A stretch of DNA of 64,000 bases from Brachyhypopomus gauderio (Eukaryota; Chordata; Actinopteri; Gymnotiformes; Hypopomidae), in NCBI RefSeq assembly GCF_052324685.1, contig NC_135223.1:15623654-15687653 (forward strand), in the 5' to 3' direction. Of this stretch, positions 13,670-24,882 are shown one piece after another. Every line of letters begins with the position of its first letter. Position 1 is the first letter of the stretch. The position numbers were made by a program, and so were the translations under genes. The notes below the pieces were generated by a model. It saw only the letters and a program-made list of their open reading frames with translations. It did no database searches and was not told the DNA's origin.

Positions 13670-15988
13670 ACATGCAAAGAGAACAGGAACCACTGCACTT
13701 CTGTCAACAGGTAATTCTGCTCTTTCATTTGATAATGCTGACATGAACAAGAACAAGACTAGCAGGTGATCCACTTCTGCGGTTTGCACGTGAGTGAGTG
13801 AACCTCCGCCTGTAAGTGTTCCAGCAGCTACAGACGACCTGCTTTCATCTGCTAGCAGAATGCGAATCACCAGACCAATGAGCGTCCTAGAACACACATC
13901 ATTGACGTGAAAAGATTGCTCTTTCACAAGACAAGTTTAGTTTGTCACAGGGATGCTACTCATGGAGCCCAATAAGGTGTAATAAGCACATAGAGGTTAT
14001 TTAGGTTTGTTTGTAACTGCAAACACAGGATGGGATGAAGCACAACATTGGAAATTGGTAGTACACAAAGGTGGAAAACTACAATTCCAACAGTGCATTG
14101 CACTAATCTGTATGGGATTGGTAGCACTGAGTACAGGTGAATGCCATCTGTGGACGTCTGTACGGGCTTGGCTGCTGAGGAGGCCCATATGGATTTTAGA
14201 GTTTAGAAAGTGATTGGTTGAGCAGAGGCAATGCAGCGGGTAAACACAGGGAACTGAATTCAAAGTGTGCTGTTGGTGTAGTGTGTAAAGTCCTTATGGA
14301 ACTGCTAGCACTGCATGCAGTGTCAGTGGTGCTGTGGAGGTACAGTTTTAGTCTCTGATTTAATTGACATTGAATGTAGAGGGGTGCATCTGGGAAACTA
14401 GATCTCAGAGATGAACTCTTCCATGGGTGTTATGTACTTAATTCAGTATAATACAGACAACCCCGGTGCAGAGCTTGCAAGGTAGTGGGGAAAAAAATCA
14501 GGCTCATTGAAATCTTAAACAGACCTGTAATTGCTATCAGAATCATTGTTTACATTTGCAACTGATGTAGAATAATTCCTATTTCTTTGTACTGGAAATG
14601 TAAGGACTCAGAGATACTGGCAGCTTCTCAAATATGAGCTTATGAAAATGATGAGGGGGAAAGGGAAACACACCTGCATCTTCTTCCTTCTGTCAAGATT
14701 ATTTGGTAATGGGAACAAAAGCAAGATTCAAACTAATTTAGAACTAGATAATATTCATGGAGCTGAAGGGACATTTGTATGCCCAAGGGACAGAGGACAA
14801 AGAACAGATGTCAAATTGTTGTATAATCTATATCAAATGTGTGATTAAAGTTTAAATGTAATGAATTTCCAGGTTCAGATTAAATGACTGGAGAATTTTA
14901 CAAAATTATTTCAAGTAGTCTCTCAACTTTATTACTAGAAGTATTAATACAGGGAATTCTCTGGAATATTCCCTCACTTGCTGACCCAAGGGTAATCACA
15001 TTATTCCCCACACCACACAAAAATCTCACACATAATTAATATAAAATAATTCACTGTATTTTTGGCACTAAAAGTAAAGTGAACTTTAAATAAAATAATT
15101 TTGACTTGATAAAAATCTGGCTTTAAAATAGGAAGACACATTGTTAACTTATTTTATTAACCAATGCATCACAGATTTATTTTAGGGTATTTTTTAAGTG
15201 TTTTGTGTGTGTGTGTGTGTGTGTGTGTGCACGCGCGCACCCATCTTGGTTGGTTGACAAATATAGCAGGAGCTGTTTATGAAAACTTAATTGACAATTT
15301 TGATACACTGTAATTGCATATTAGAAGGAAGTCCTTAGAAGAATGTAATTGCATATAACGAAAATATCTCCAGAATCTTTGAACATATATGTGGTTAAGG
15401 CATTCCATATGCAGTTAAGATTATTAAAATATGTTTTAAATCCCCTTAATTTAATGGGGAAAGTGAGGGCAGATAAATGATACATATTAAAGCCCACAGC
15501 ACACGGGTAAATTATCTTCACATTTGTCTGTCAAATCCACGTGTATTGTGGAGCGAATGCTGTGTTTAGATTACATGTGGGTCGACAAAAGTGCCCAACT
15601 GACCAAAAATGCTGTGTCCTCCGATGCTGTAGATATATGCACCTAGTAATACAGACGTCTAAAAACCAAACACGTTCTGAAATGTTTGCCTTAGCCTACC
15701 TTATGAAAGCTAAACCAAAACGTAGCGACAGAGTACCCTAATAACGCCAGTTCATTAGAAAAGTTAGCTATAGCTCAGCAATATAGCAATATTAAATGCC
15801 CAACTATATATAACAGACAGGGTTTCTCTCAAATATGACCGAAGAATGAACGTTGAGCTAGACACGGCGGAATTATTGAGTTACTTGAAGGGACAGCTAT
15901 TAGACCTACTGGACTTTTCCTCTGATTTCCATAACATTATCCAACGAACTCATGACACAATACGCAGATTAGCGGATTGTCACACGTA

Positions 15989-16272
15989 GTGTTGCCACCT
16001 GTCCCGGTTTTCACGTGCCTGTCCCGGTTTTCCCAGGCTGTCCCGGTTTGTCCCGGTTTTTCTTCTTTTTAATATTCGGTCCCGGCAAAAAAACTAGGTT
16101 AGTTCAAACCACGATTCAGACTGTTTCTGCACACTTAAAATCTGCTTTTTTTCTCTCGCTGTGTCCATTTAAAACTCCTCCGGTAACGGTTTACGTTCGC
16201 CACCCCCCGTCAACAGATTACACTCGCCACCCTGTGTCCTTTGTTTTTTGTCAGACCTAGGTGGCAACCCTA
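15989..16272. mobile_element. Short inverted-repeat element in unit 1
   Basis: Present only upstream of copy 1. The other five units read straight through the site (CACACGTAATTAG). The ends are inverted: TAGTGTTGCCACC on the left and GGTGGCAACCCTA on the right, with GTA on both sides as a possible 3-bp target duplication. The interior holds tandem copies of TGTCCCGGTTTT. It has no coding capacity; the family is not recognised. Confidence 0.6.
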
Positions 16273-16338
16273 GTAATTAGTCATCACTAATTGCTGTTAA
16301 TGAAGTCCAGGTGAAACAGGCGCCTAGTCGCGAGTTGA

Positions 16339-16352
16339 TTTGCATTATTTAA
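16339..16352 (+). promoter_or_regulatory. Core promoter of array copy 1 (octamer plus TATA-like box)
   Basis: ATTTGCAT (the reverse of the octamer ATGCAAAT) overlaps the start of TATTTAAA, about 55-70 bases upstream of the start codon, at a distance that suits a TATA box and a short leader. The element recurs in all six copies with variants: copies 3 and 5 have CTGCAT, which breaks the octamer, and copies 4 and 6 carry a deletion that turns the box into TATAAAG. Assigned by motif and position only. Confidence 0.45.
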
Positions 16353-16406
16353 AGCCCAGTCCAAGCGTCAAAATAGTATCGTATTGTTTTTGGGTAAGAT
16401 AGTATA

Positions 16407-16864
16407 ATGGGTGCTCAAAGACTTCTCGTTGTCAGTGTTCTGATCGCTATCCTTTGTCTCGGTAAGTTTCGCTTTGTTTGTGGTTATTTTGTATCTCGTT
16501 TGAAGGTGTGTTGGACGTTCTCAGTCTAACGAACCTCTGATGATATCGTAGCTCTTGCATCTCCGCGTGAGCGTCGACAGCCAAGTGAAGCAGGCCTGCT
16601 ATTACCGCGAGTGATCAGAGCTGAACAAGGTTTGAGTGTACATGACGTTTTGGGCCAATACGATGTTTTTCATTTTGGGGATTTGTGTGTATGCGTGGTC
16701 CTTGTGTCCATGGTTGGATCTAGTTCTCCATATTGTGGCTGAAGTGTGGTATCTGTCCAGGTGTTTTTGGAGAACCCATCAACGATGTGAAGCTGCTAAT
16801 CCATGATATGGATTTTGGTTCAGGCTTAGAGGAGACACTTAATGAGAAGGAAAGTACGAGCTAG
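16407..16864 (+). CDS. Array copy 1: unrecognised small secreted protein, 78 residues
   Basis: Exons 16407-16461, 16552-16629 and 16761-16864 (stop TAG), joined in phase 1 at both junctions with GT-AG introns of 90 and 131 bases. Residues 1-21 form a clear signal peptide: MGAQR, a run of hydrophobic residues, then ALA before Ser22. Next comes SPRERR (22-27), whose RERR is a furin-type R-X-R-R site, then Gln28, which could cyclise to pyroglutamate. The predicted mature chain (28-78) is acidic in its second half, has no cysteine and ends in STS. The exon continues four bases past the stop to a GTAAGT donor. A 3' exon from 17349 carries AATAAA at 17499. This copy differs from the others by Phe47 (Leu elsewhere). 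The intron 2 donor reads GTTTGA, which is weak. I do not recognise the family; a hormone-like or defence peptide is possible but unproven. Confidence 0.6.
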
Positions 16865-16950
16865 AAGGGTAAGTAACCACTGGAGTGATCCAATTGGTAC
16901 TGGAGAACCTGTGTAGTTCAGGCTTCTTCTTTCCTCTAGTAGTGTGGCAG

Positions 16951-17283
16951 CCATGGACGTAGTTTTGATTTCATAAGTGGGGGGGACACAACCTGGGGTG
17001 GCGAACTGTTGAGCGGGGGGGGGTTGAATGAAAATTGTTGAGCGCTGTGAACAAAAATTGTTGAGCGGGGGGGGGGAGCTCGGAGCTGCATGATCCTAGT
17101 GCTAGATTTGTCGCTATTTGGATATTGTTTTTTTAACCGTTAAAAAGTGGGGGGGACATGACTTCGTCGCTACTTAAATATTTGGTTTTAACTGTAAAAA
17201 CTGGGGGGGACCAAAACCGGCTTTTGAAAAAGTGGGGGGGGACATGTCCCCCCCCCCGTCCCCCCCCAAAACTACGTCCGTGG
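16951..17283. mobile_element. Non-autonomous inverted-repeat element in intron 3 of copy 1
   Basis: The ends are inverted: CCATGGACGTAGTTTTG on the left and CAAAACTACGTCCGTGG on the right. TGGCAG flanks both sides (16945-16950 and 17284-17289); an 8-bp TGGCAGCC duplication is equally possible if the element starts two bases later. The other units have the uninterrupted site. The interior is G-rich on the left and C-rich on the right with no gene. The duplication size suggests a hAT-type MITE. Confidence 0.75.
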
Positions 17284-17348
17284 TGGCAGCCCCTTTTTTT
17301 GGTTTCCCTTTGAATTTAAATGGCTCACGAGTAACCTTCTGGTTTCAG

Positions 17349-17504
17349 GGTCTGAATATAAAGGATGCAGTTCTTGCTGTGCCATCAACTTTCCCTAATC
17401 TTCCAGCTCCCATCTTCGGCACCTCTCGAACTGGCCTGGGTCCATGCAAGAGTTAATGGGCCTGAGCAACATCACATCTGCCCAAGAAATGGTTTCTGAA
17501 TAAA
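17349..17504 (+). other. 3' exon of array copy 1 with poly(A) signal
   Basis: The exon follows a pyrimidine tract and CAG at 17346-17348. It contains AATAAA at 17499-17504. If exon 3 of the gene is skipped, this exon continues the main frame for 16 codons and encodes a tail with KGCSSCC before a TAA at 17396-17398. The same exon starts at 26255, 29157, 32088, 35299 and 38425 in the other copies. It is normally untranslated if exon 3 is included. Confidence 0.5.
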
Positions 17505-20219
17505 TGGTTTTGAGGAACTGCTGGTCACTGTCCTTTCTCCAACATTTGGTGTTGTGCTGGGCTAAACCCATGTTACAATCCATCTATCTCCCACCCACTC
17601 CTGTGAAATTTCTTGCTTGAGCTAAAGAAAAGCCTCTGGCAATTGTAGAGAAAATGGTGTACAGCGTTCTTAACTAATGATGGCAGGCGTCGGACTATAT
17701 GGTTCTGAAGTAGTGTCTTTCTGTGGAAGATTTCATTACTGTGCTGCATCAATTTATGAAAAATTTAATCAACCTGAAGTTGGGGGATTTTGTAGAAGAT
17801 TTCACTGGGGGTTGGAAGGTCTAATGCAGAGAAGGAAGGAATACCCACAATTTTGTTGCAATGCGAATCCACCCCTACACTTTTGTCAAATTTTAAACGC
17901 TGATTTCCCAGCACACCCCCAATTTTGAAAAGATTACTACACCCCTGCAGCTATGTACAAGTGCACATGACGTCCCAAAAGGTTCCATGGTATTCCATTA
18001 GTGTAATTCAAATGTTTAATCTAAAGCAGTTATGCCACTAACAAATGACTGAGGTATATGCATGCTTGAATTTCCCGAGCAGAAACGTTCTGATACAGAT
18101 ATTTCAAGGTACACAAATGATATGAAGGACCATAATGAGATTCATAAAGCAGGGGAAAGATTTTTATCATTAATTTATTGTACATTGAATCTAGATTTTT
18201 GTTGTAAATTTAAGATACAAACGAAGTTAACTTTTTGCCATTTAATATAGGTTTTCTATGTAAGCCAAGTGTATTATGCAGCGAATGTAATTTAAAAACA
18301 ACATATGGATCGACAAGAGAACCAATAGATTTTTGTTATGATTTACCAAATATGCAGTAACCTCCAAATGCTGGTAAGATATGCACCTGGTAAGACGTTT
18401 ATAAAGGGGGAAAAATTGAAAACCTATCAAAAGAAACTGATAAATTTGGTTTCATGTTTGTATATAACTACAGATTTTTCTCTTCAGTAACCATAAAGCT
18501 GTATCGGCAAAAATGCTAAAATATGCAAATTCTAATTTCTGGTAGCCAAAACAAATACCTCCTTTGCGTCAGGAATGGAAATATTTTAAATTGTAGACAA
18601 CTTTATATAAAATATACTATTGTGACCCCTACAGTGTCTAAGGCACGTCTACAAATTACCATAACACGGACGCAATTGGCAGTAAGAAAGGCCCCCGAGC
18701 ACTGCGCACTGTTTTTGGAATAATTTCAATAGCTTTTAAGCGGTCCATCATAAGACCGCAAAACAAGTTTTATTACACAAAGTGCATCCTGAATAAAAAC
18801 CTACAACTCTTATAAGGGTATTTCTAACTCTTACCTATTTGTGGTGGTGAGTTTTTGTCTAAGAATTTCAATAGCTATTACAGTTTTTCTCAATTGCTAA
18901 AACACAAAACTGTTGTCTGAACGAAATTCTCAGTGTCCTAAACCCATTTATTGAAATTGTCACCCATTTGGCAAACCATAAGCACATTTCAACTAGTTAG
19001 TCACAACAGGTTGACCCTTTTGGTAGAACCTTAAGCACCTTTCACTTATTAAGAAACAGTTTGCAAATGTATTTTCACCCAATGAAACATATTGCTCTGT
19101 GATGCACTTGGTTTGCATAATGGTAAGCACAGGTAGCAAAAGTGAAACTCAAATAAAGCGCTGGTCTTACAACTGAAACACAGCCACTCTAAATTGATCA
19201 CACATATGACAAATGATCTGAAGAAACCAATATTACCCAGCAGGAGGAGGTCTGGTTGTAGAAGTTTCACTATGGATAGAAACAGTCAGAGAGGCAGGGT
19301 AAGAGGAGGAAGAAGAGGAGGGATGAGACAAAGAATGATAATTTCAGATGAAATATGGGCAACCATCATTGACCACGTTCTTGTCCATGGATTGACTATG
19401 AGGGAAGCAGGACTTTGAGTTCAGCCCAACCCGAGTGGATTCACCGTGTCCACCATAGACACATATGAACATTCATAGAGGACACCAGGTAATTGCTTTA
19501 TTCATTTTGTATATATTTACAGTATGACTCAATACAGATCTGTAAAAAGATGTTTCATTATATGAATTTCCTAAAATATTTGTAGTCTTAGTGCTGCATG
19601 TAATATTTTGTAATGGCATGTTCTTTTGTAGAATTGCAAGACTGCCACGTTGGGGGGAGGACATCTATGTTGAAGCCACAGCACCTGTAAAATCTGATGT
19701 AGCTATTACCCTGAGTCTGAGGTGGCATGCTATTGTGATGGTATGTCTGTGAGAACATATAGGAAAGGGAACAGATTGCCATTGCCATCTTCCTTTATTA
19801 GAAGCCACACGTCCAACACAATCCAGTCAGACAGTAGTCCAGTTCAAACAATAGAATCACATGAATAACAAACATTCCAGTGGTCTATGCTCCATATATA
19901 CACTGCTCAAAAAATAAAGGGAACACTTAAACAACACAATATAACTTCAAGTCAACCACACTTCTGTGAAACCAACCTGTTCAGTTAGGAAGCAACACGG
20001 ATTGTGAATCAATTTCACCTGCTGTTGTGCAAATGGAATAGACAACAGGTAGAAATGAGAGGCAATTAGCAAGACCCCCCCTATAAAGGAGTGGATCTGC
20101 AGGTGGGGACCACAGACCACTTCTCAGTACCTATGCTTTCTTGCTGATGTTTTGGTCACTTTTGAATGTTGGTGGTCCTTTCACACTCGTGGTAGCATGA
20201 GATGGACTCTACAACCCAC

Positions 20220-20502
20220 TGTTACATCCCGGTCTAGGCTACGGGGTATAACAGCAACGAAGACGAACTCAGAGAAATATGCGGAAGTGAATCGGGGTTG
20301 TATTTACATGTGTGCATTTATTTTATACAGTGGAGGGTTGATTTCTCAGGAACCGACAGTGCTCAAAATAACAAACAATAATTCAACAACCAACAAATAA
20401 ACACAAAACTGCAAATAAAAGAGCGTCGTGTTCCCTACTCACCCAAACCACAACCAAACCAAATGTTACGTACAATAATTACAAGACGTGGGCTTTATAC
20501 AG

Positions 20503-20575
<73 letters not shown>

Positions 20576-20927
20576 TGAATGTTTAACCAACAACCAGAAC
20601 CGAAATGGGGCAAAACCAGAATCAATATCGACAAACCAGATCAAATCGGTACACAGAATTCGAATACACAGCACACCAACAATATCGCAACAATGCACGC
20701 TCTCTCTACTCTCCCCTCCTCGTCCCTGCCGACTCTGCGCGGTCTTTATCCGAAGCTGATGGCACACGTCACGTCTTGTCCGCCAATCACCTGGGGAATC
20801 CGGAGGTAAGGCGTGGCGAAGAAGTTAGGGACGAGAGGGTGCGACGGCATCCCGAGGACGACAGCGGAGCAGCAGAAAAACACAACAACAACAACAACAA
20901 CAACAACAGGCACGCAGGGCCGTAACA
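20220..20927. mobile_element. Solo LTR of a retrotransposon
   Basis: A 708-bp insertion begins TGTTAC and ends GTAACA, with the 4-bp duplication CCAC on both sides (20216-20219 and 20928-20931). The TG...CA ends plus short duplication are the signature of an LTR. No internal gag/pol region is present, so this is a solo LTR left by recombination. It contains a long AT microsatellite (20503-20570) and an (ACA)n run near 20880. It interrupts the Tc1 transposase region near its 5' end. Confidence 0.75.
20503..20570. repeat. (AT)n microsatellite
   Basis: About 34 AT units inside the solo LTR. Confidence 0.95.
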
Positions 20928-20929
20928 CC

Positions 20930-21932
20930 ACACAAGTGGCTCAGGTAGTGCAGCTCATCCAGGATGGCACATCAATGCAAGCTGTGGCAAGAAGGTTTGC
21001 TGTGTCTGTCAGCGTAGGGTCCAGAGGCTGGAGGCATTACCAGGAGACAGGCCAGTACACCAGGAGATGTGGAGGAGGCCGTAGGAGGGCAACAACCCAG
21101 CAGAAGGACCACTACCTCCGCCTTTGTGCAAGAAGGAACAGGAGGAGCACTGCCAGAGCCCTGCAAAATGACCTCCAGCAGGCCACAAATGTGCATATGT
21201 CTGCACAAACGGTTAGAAACCGACTCCATGAGGATGGTATGAGGGCCCGACGTCCACAGATGGGGGTTGTGCTCACAGCCCAACACTGTGCAGGACGCTT
21301 GGCATTTGCCAGAGAACACCAGGATTGGCAAATTCGCCACTGGCACCTTGTGCTCTTCACAGATGAAAGCAGGTTCACACTGAGCACGTGACAGACGTGA
21401 CAGAGTCTGGAGATGCCGTGGAGAGCGATCTGCTGCCTGCAACATCCTTCAGCATGACCGGTTTGGCAGTGGGTCAGTAATGGTGTGGGGTGGCATTTCT
21501 TTGGAGGGCCGCACAGCCCTCCATGTGCTCACCAGAGGTAGCCTGACTGCCATTAGGTACCGAGATGAGATCTTCAGACCCTTTGTGAGACCATATGCTG
21601 GTGCGGTTGGCCCTGGGTTACTCCTAATGCAGGACAATGCTAGACCTCATGTGGCTGGAGTGTGTCAGCAGTTCCTGCAAGATGAAGGCATTGAAGCTAT
21701 GGACTGGCCCGCCCGTTCCCCAGACCTGAATCCGATTGAGCACATCTGGGACATCATGTCTCGCTCCATCCACCAACGTCACGTTGCACCACAGACTGTC
21801 CAGGAGTTGGTGGATGCTTTAGTCCAGGTCTGGAAGGAGATCCCTCAGGAGACCATCCGCCACCTCATCAGGAGCATGCCCAGGCGTTGTAGGGAGGTCA
21901 TACAGGCACGTGGAGGCCACACACAATACTGA
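20930..21932 (+). pseudogene. Broken Tc1 transposase
   Basis: The first frame (to 21391) encodes the paired HTH DNA-binding region ([18 protein letters not shown] onward) and reaches the first catalytic Asp in FTDESRF, then stops. Compared with intact relatives, a small deletion near 21387 shifts the frame. The second frame (21480-21932) supplies the second Asp in MQDNARPH and the Glu in NPIEHIWD, giving the Tc1 DDE triad, and ends at TGA near 21932. The start region is separated by the solo LTR. It cannot make an intact transposase. Confidence 0.85.
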
Positions 21933-22185
21933 GCCTCATTTTGACTTGTTTTAAGGACATTACATCAAAGGTGGATCAGCCTGTAGTGTGTTTTTCCACT
22001 TTAATTTTGTGTGTGGCTCCAAATCCAGGCCTCCATTGGTTAATAAATTTGATTTCCATTGATGATTTTTGTGTGATTTTGTTGTCAGCACATTCAACTT
22101 TGTACAGAACAAATATGAGAATATTTCATTCATTCAGATCTAGGATGTGTTATTTGAGTGTTCCCTTTATTTTTTTGAGCAGTGT

Positions 22186-24295
22186 CCTTTGATGCACAAC
22201 ATGGGTCAAAAGTGACCCGGCTGAGTTTTTATTTTCTATATCTTTGCAATAAATTAATTTAATCATTCAGCCTTCAAGGTATTCCTCAATTAACTTGTTT
22301 TGATCATCATATATCCTTAATTATTTTTTTCATTTCTTAGTTTTTGAATAAAAACCCTTTTTGTATCACTACCCCTCTAATGCGCAACATGGGTCTAACA
22401 TGACCCGCATTCATTTTCTATGTTACTTCATATTTGGCTGAGTGTTTCTATGGTATATCTTTTAAATTAATAAATCATTAATCATTTTCTATCCCAAGTT
22501 TGCAGTAAATATCTTGTTTTTGTTTAAAACAAATCTTGATTGTTATTTTCCTTTTTTACTTTCAGAAAAAACACACCTTTTGTATTACATCAAGTTTACA
22601 CACATTGGTCACAAACGACCCACATGCATTTACCATTTCATAACTCACCACAGCTCCCATCACACAAGTATTGTTTTTTCAATTGTTCTAACATTAGAAA
22701 ATATTTTGATGATCTTTGGGAAAGACAATTGTACATACTGTAATATTTCATTAGGTTTAGGTTACCTTGAGAGTGAGTACATTACTTGTAAGAAGGTCAC
22801 AAGTAATTATTATTTACTAGCTAACTGTTGAACCTCGAAGAGGCCTGTGGTTCTCTAGTACAACATGGTGGGTGTTTCCATCCTCAATGTCTACACCAAC
22901 TTCACCTGCACAACACCCTGGTGATATGGGTGGTGTGAACGCTGCATGGCTGCAATTTATCAAGGAACTGAGCAAAAATCTTGTCATGCCACATATAAAG
23001 AGGTACATGGAGGGCTCACCCAAACTCCAACAGCATGTGCTTGAGGCAGTGGGAAGATGTGGGTTACAAAAACAAACCACAGCCACCACCCATCCTCAAA
23101 AAGACATCCCAAAGGAGGGCCAACGACAGAGGAAGAGGTGCGCTCGCTGCCCTCTTCCTGAAGACAGAAAGAGGAAAAGGTCCAAAGACAGAAAGGCCAG
23201 CCAGGCAGGTGAACCAGATGCCTGAACCACCTCAACTGGCTCCTCTCTACAAGACGGAGCAGCGACTCTACTCCGAGTCTCTCCCGGATGACCGTACTCC
23301 TCACCTTATCTCTAAGGGAGACCCAAACACCCAGCAGAGGAAACTCATTTCAGCTGCTTGTATTCGCAGTCTCATTCTTTGTCTCATTGTATTCATGATC
23401 TCATACTAGCCAAAGCTTACAGTATGACCATAGGTGAGACTTGGAATGTAGACCATTAAAAACCCTTCACCACAACTGTGGTTCACAACAGCGTTCGCGA
23501 CACTGCAGAGGCTGCACCGATCTGCCTGTCACCCACCTGTTTTCTGCTCACTGTCCTCACCCGAGCGTCTCTTTTCACCTGTCCCTCATCCCCTTGTCTG
23601 TGTTTGTATTCAAGTCCAGTTTTCTGTTCAGCCTTTGTTGCATCATTAGTCTTCCACACTAAGTGTTGCGGTATTTATCTTATAGTCATCATAGTCAGAG
23701 TCATAATCTTAAGGTCTTGTTGTCCTGTTCTGCTTTCCCTATTTGTCTTGTTCTTCCATTTTCTGTTTTTGGATCTTGCCTATACCCTTTATTGGTTATT
23801 TTGAAGATGCTTTGTTTAAATTTCCTCTGCCTTTGATGTCTGCATTTGGGTGGTCACTTTGAAAACCTGACATTATGTGTGTGTGTGTGATAAAATGAAA
23901 AATATGTGGCAAAAACCAAATGAATGTTTGTCCCCACTCACTACTAGTTTTAAGTAACTACTTAAAACTAGTTATTATTGGATTATGTTACTTTATTTTA
24001 TATCACATTTGGATGAAGGGGTAATTTTGACCCATGTGTGTAAATTCAATGTACTATTATAGAAACTATTTTTGTTCAATAAGTATTAAAGTACAAATGA
24101 AAATAATTATCAGCAGTGATCAAAAACAAGATATTTAATGAATATTTGGAATATTCAATCATAAAAGGAATAGATTCAAAAGACAGGAACACAGAAAAAC
24201 CCTACCAGCATTATATGACACTGGATATGAATGTGGGTCATTTTTGACCCATGTTGTGCGTTAGAGGGGGTATGCATATGTTGCGCATCAAAGGG
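22186..24295 (+). mobile_element. piggyBac-like element, decayed
   Basis: Inverted ends CCTTTGATGCACAACATGGG (22186) and GTTGCGCATCAAAGGG (ending 24295). A second inverted pair lies just inside: CCTCTAATGCGCAACATGGG near 22374 and CCCATGTTGTGCGTTAGAGG near 24250. GGGTC-N6-GACCC type palindromes recur beside each end. The interior encodes a piggyBac-like transposase C-terminus (separate entry). I could not find the TTAA flanks expected for piggyBac, so the family call rests on the protein and the ends. Confidence 0.6.
22837..23225 (+). pseudogene. piggyBac-type transposase C-terminal remnant
   Basis: Read from 22837 the frame gives KRPVVL, a stop, then YNMVGVSILNVYTNF, which resembles the conserved RWPxxLFxNMxDxSxxNA region of piggyBac/PGBD transposases. 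After a frameshift it continues in the frame of 22872-23225 with WLQFIKELSKNLVMPH and later KRCARC, the start of the C-terminal zinc-finger region. The second half of the finger is lost. The N-terminal catalytic part is not recognisable. Recognition is by motif memory, without a database search. Confidence 0.6.
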
Positions 24296-24823
24296 ATATA
24301 CAATACATATAGCTGTAGATGTTTGTTTAATGGTAAAATGATAGTGGACATTTGATGATGGATGGATGTAGCAACAAAGGATGCTTTATGTAATTATGCA
24401 TCCTCAATGGGATTAAACCTCCTGCCCTCTTACATATTTGGTGTGCACAATACAAATGGCCTACTCTAGTTTTTTATACTCTAAGTCTCACCCCCTTCCT
24501 GGAGCAAGAACTTCTGGGATTTGGAGAACAGACTTCTGGGATTCTGAATTCCAAATTCTTCTGGAGTTTTTTTTACACCAAGAGACCCTCATTGCTGACA
24601 TGGCCCATCAGAACAATGCAATCACAGTGCGTGAAATACAGCAGAAAATCATTGAAGACCATGTCAACTGTGACTGCATAAACAATATCAGCCCTTCCAC
24701 CACTGATCGTGTCCTAAAACGCAACAGAATGCAAATGAAGCAACTGTACCTTTGACCGCAATGACTCTGTACAACTCTATGTGGGGTGAATGCACTGTAC
24801 ACATGTTGCAATGTATTTCTTTG

Positions 24824-24826
<3 letters not shown>

Positions 24827-24877
<51 letters not shown>
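24827..24877. repeat. (TA)n microsatellite
   Basis: About 25 TA units inside the right arm of the IS630-like element. Confidence 0.95.

Positions 24878-24882
<5 letters not shown>

Larger units (their letters stand above)
8460..15480. other. Gene-poor intergenic stretch
   Basis: I see no convincing exon, RNA gene or complete transposon. It contains a CT-rich patch (about 10420-10465), a short GT tract (about 12395-12413), a G-rich segment (12470-12990), (AC)n at 13603-13665 and (GT)n at about 15203-15229. All open frames are short and lack splice context or similarity that I recognise. Confidence 0.45.
19901..22184 (+). mobile_element. Tc1-like transposon with a solo LTR inside
   Basis: The ends CACTGCTCAAAAAATAAAGG and CCTTTATTTTTTTGAGCAGTG are inverted repeats typical of an abundant teleost Tc1 family. 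TA precedes the left end; the expected TA on the right is missing (TC). Without the 708-bp LTR insertion the element would be about 1.6 kb, normal for Tc1. It sits inside the older IS630-like element and abuts the left end of the piggyBac-like element. Confidence 0.9.

Noticed and set aside
17349-17398. Hepcidin-like reading of the KGCSSCC tail
   Set aside because: The resemblance to the hepcidin end (KGCGYCC) covers only a few residues; the other five cysteines of hepcidin are missing, so homology is not supported.
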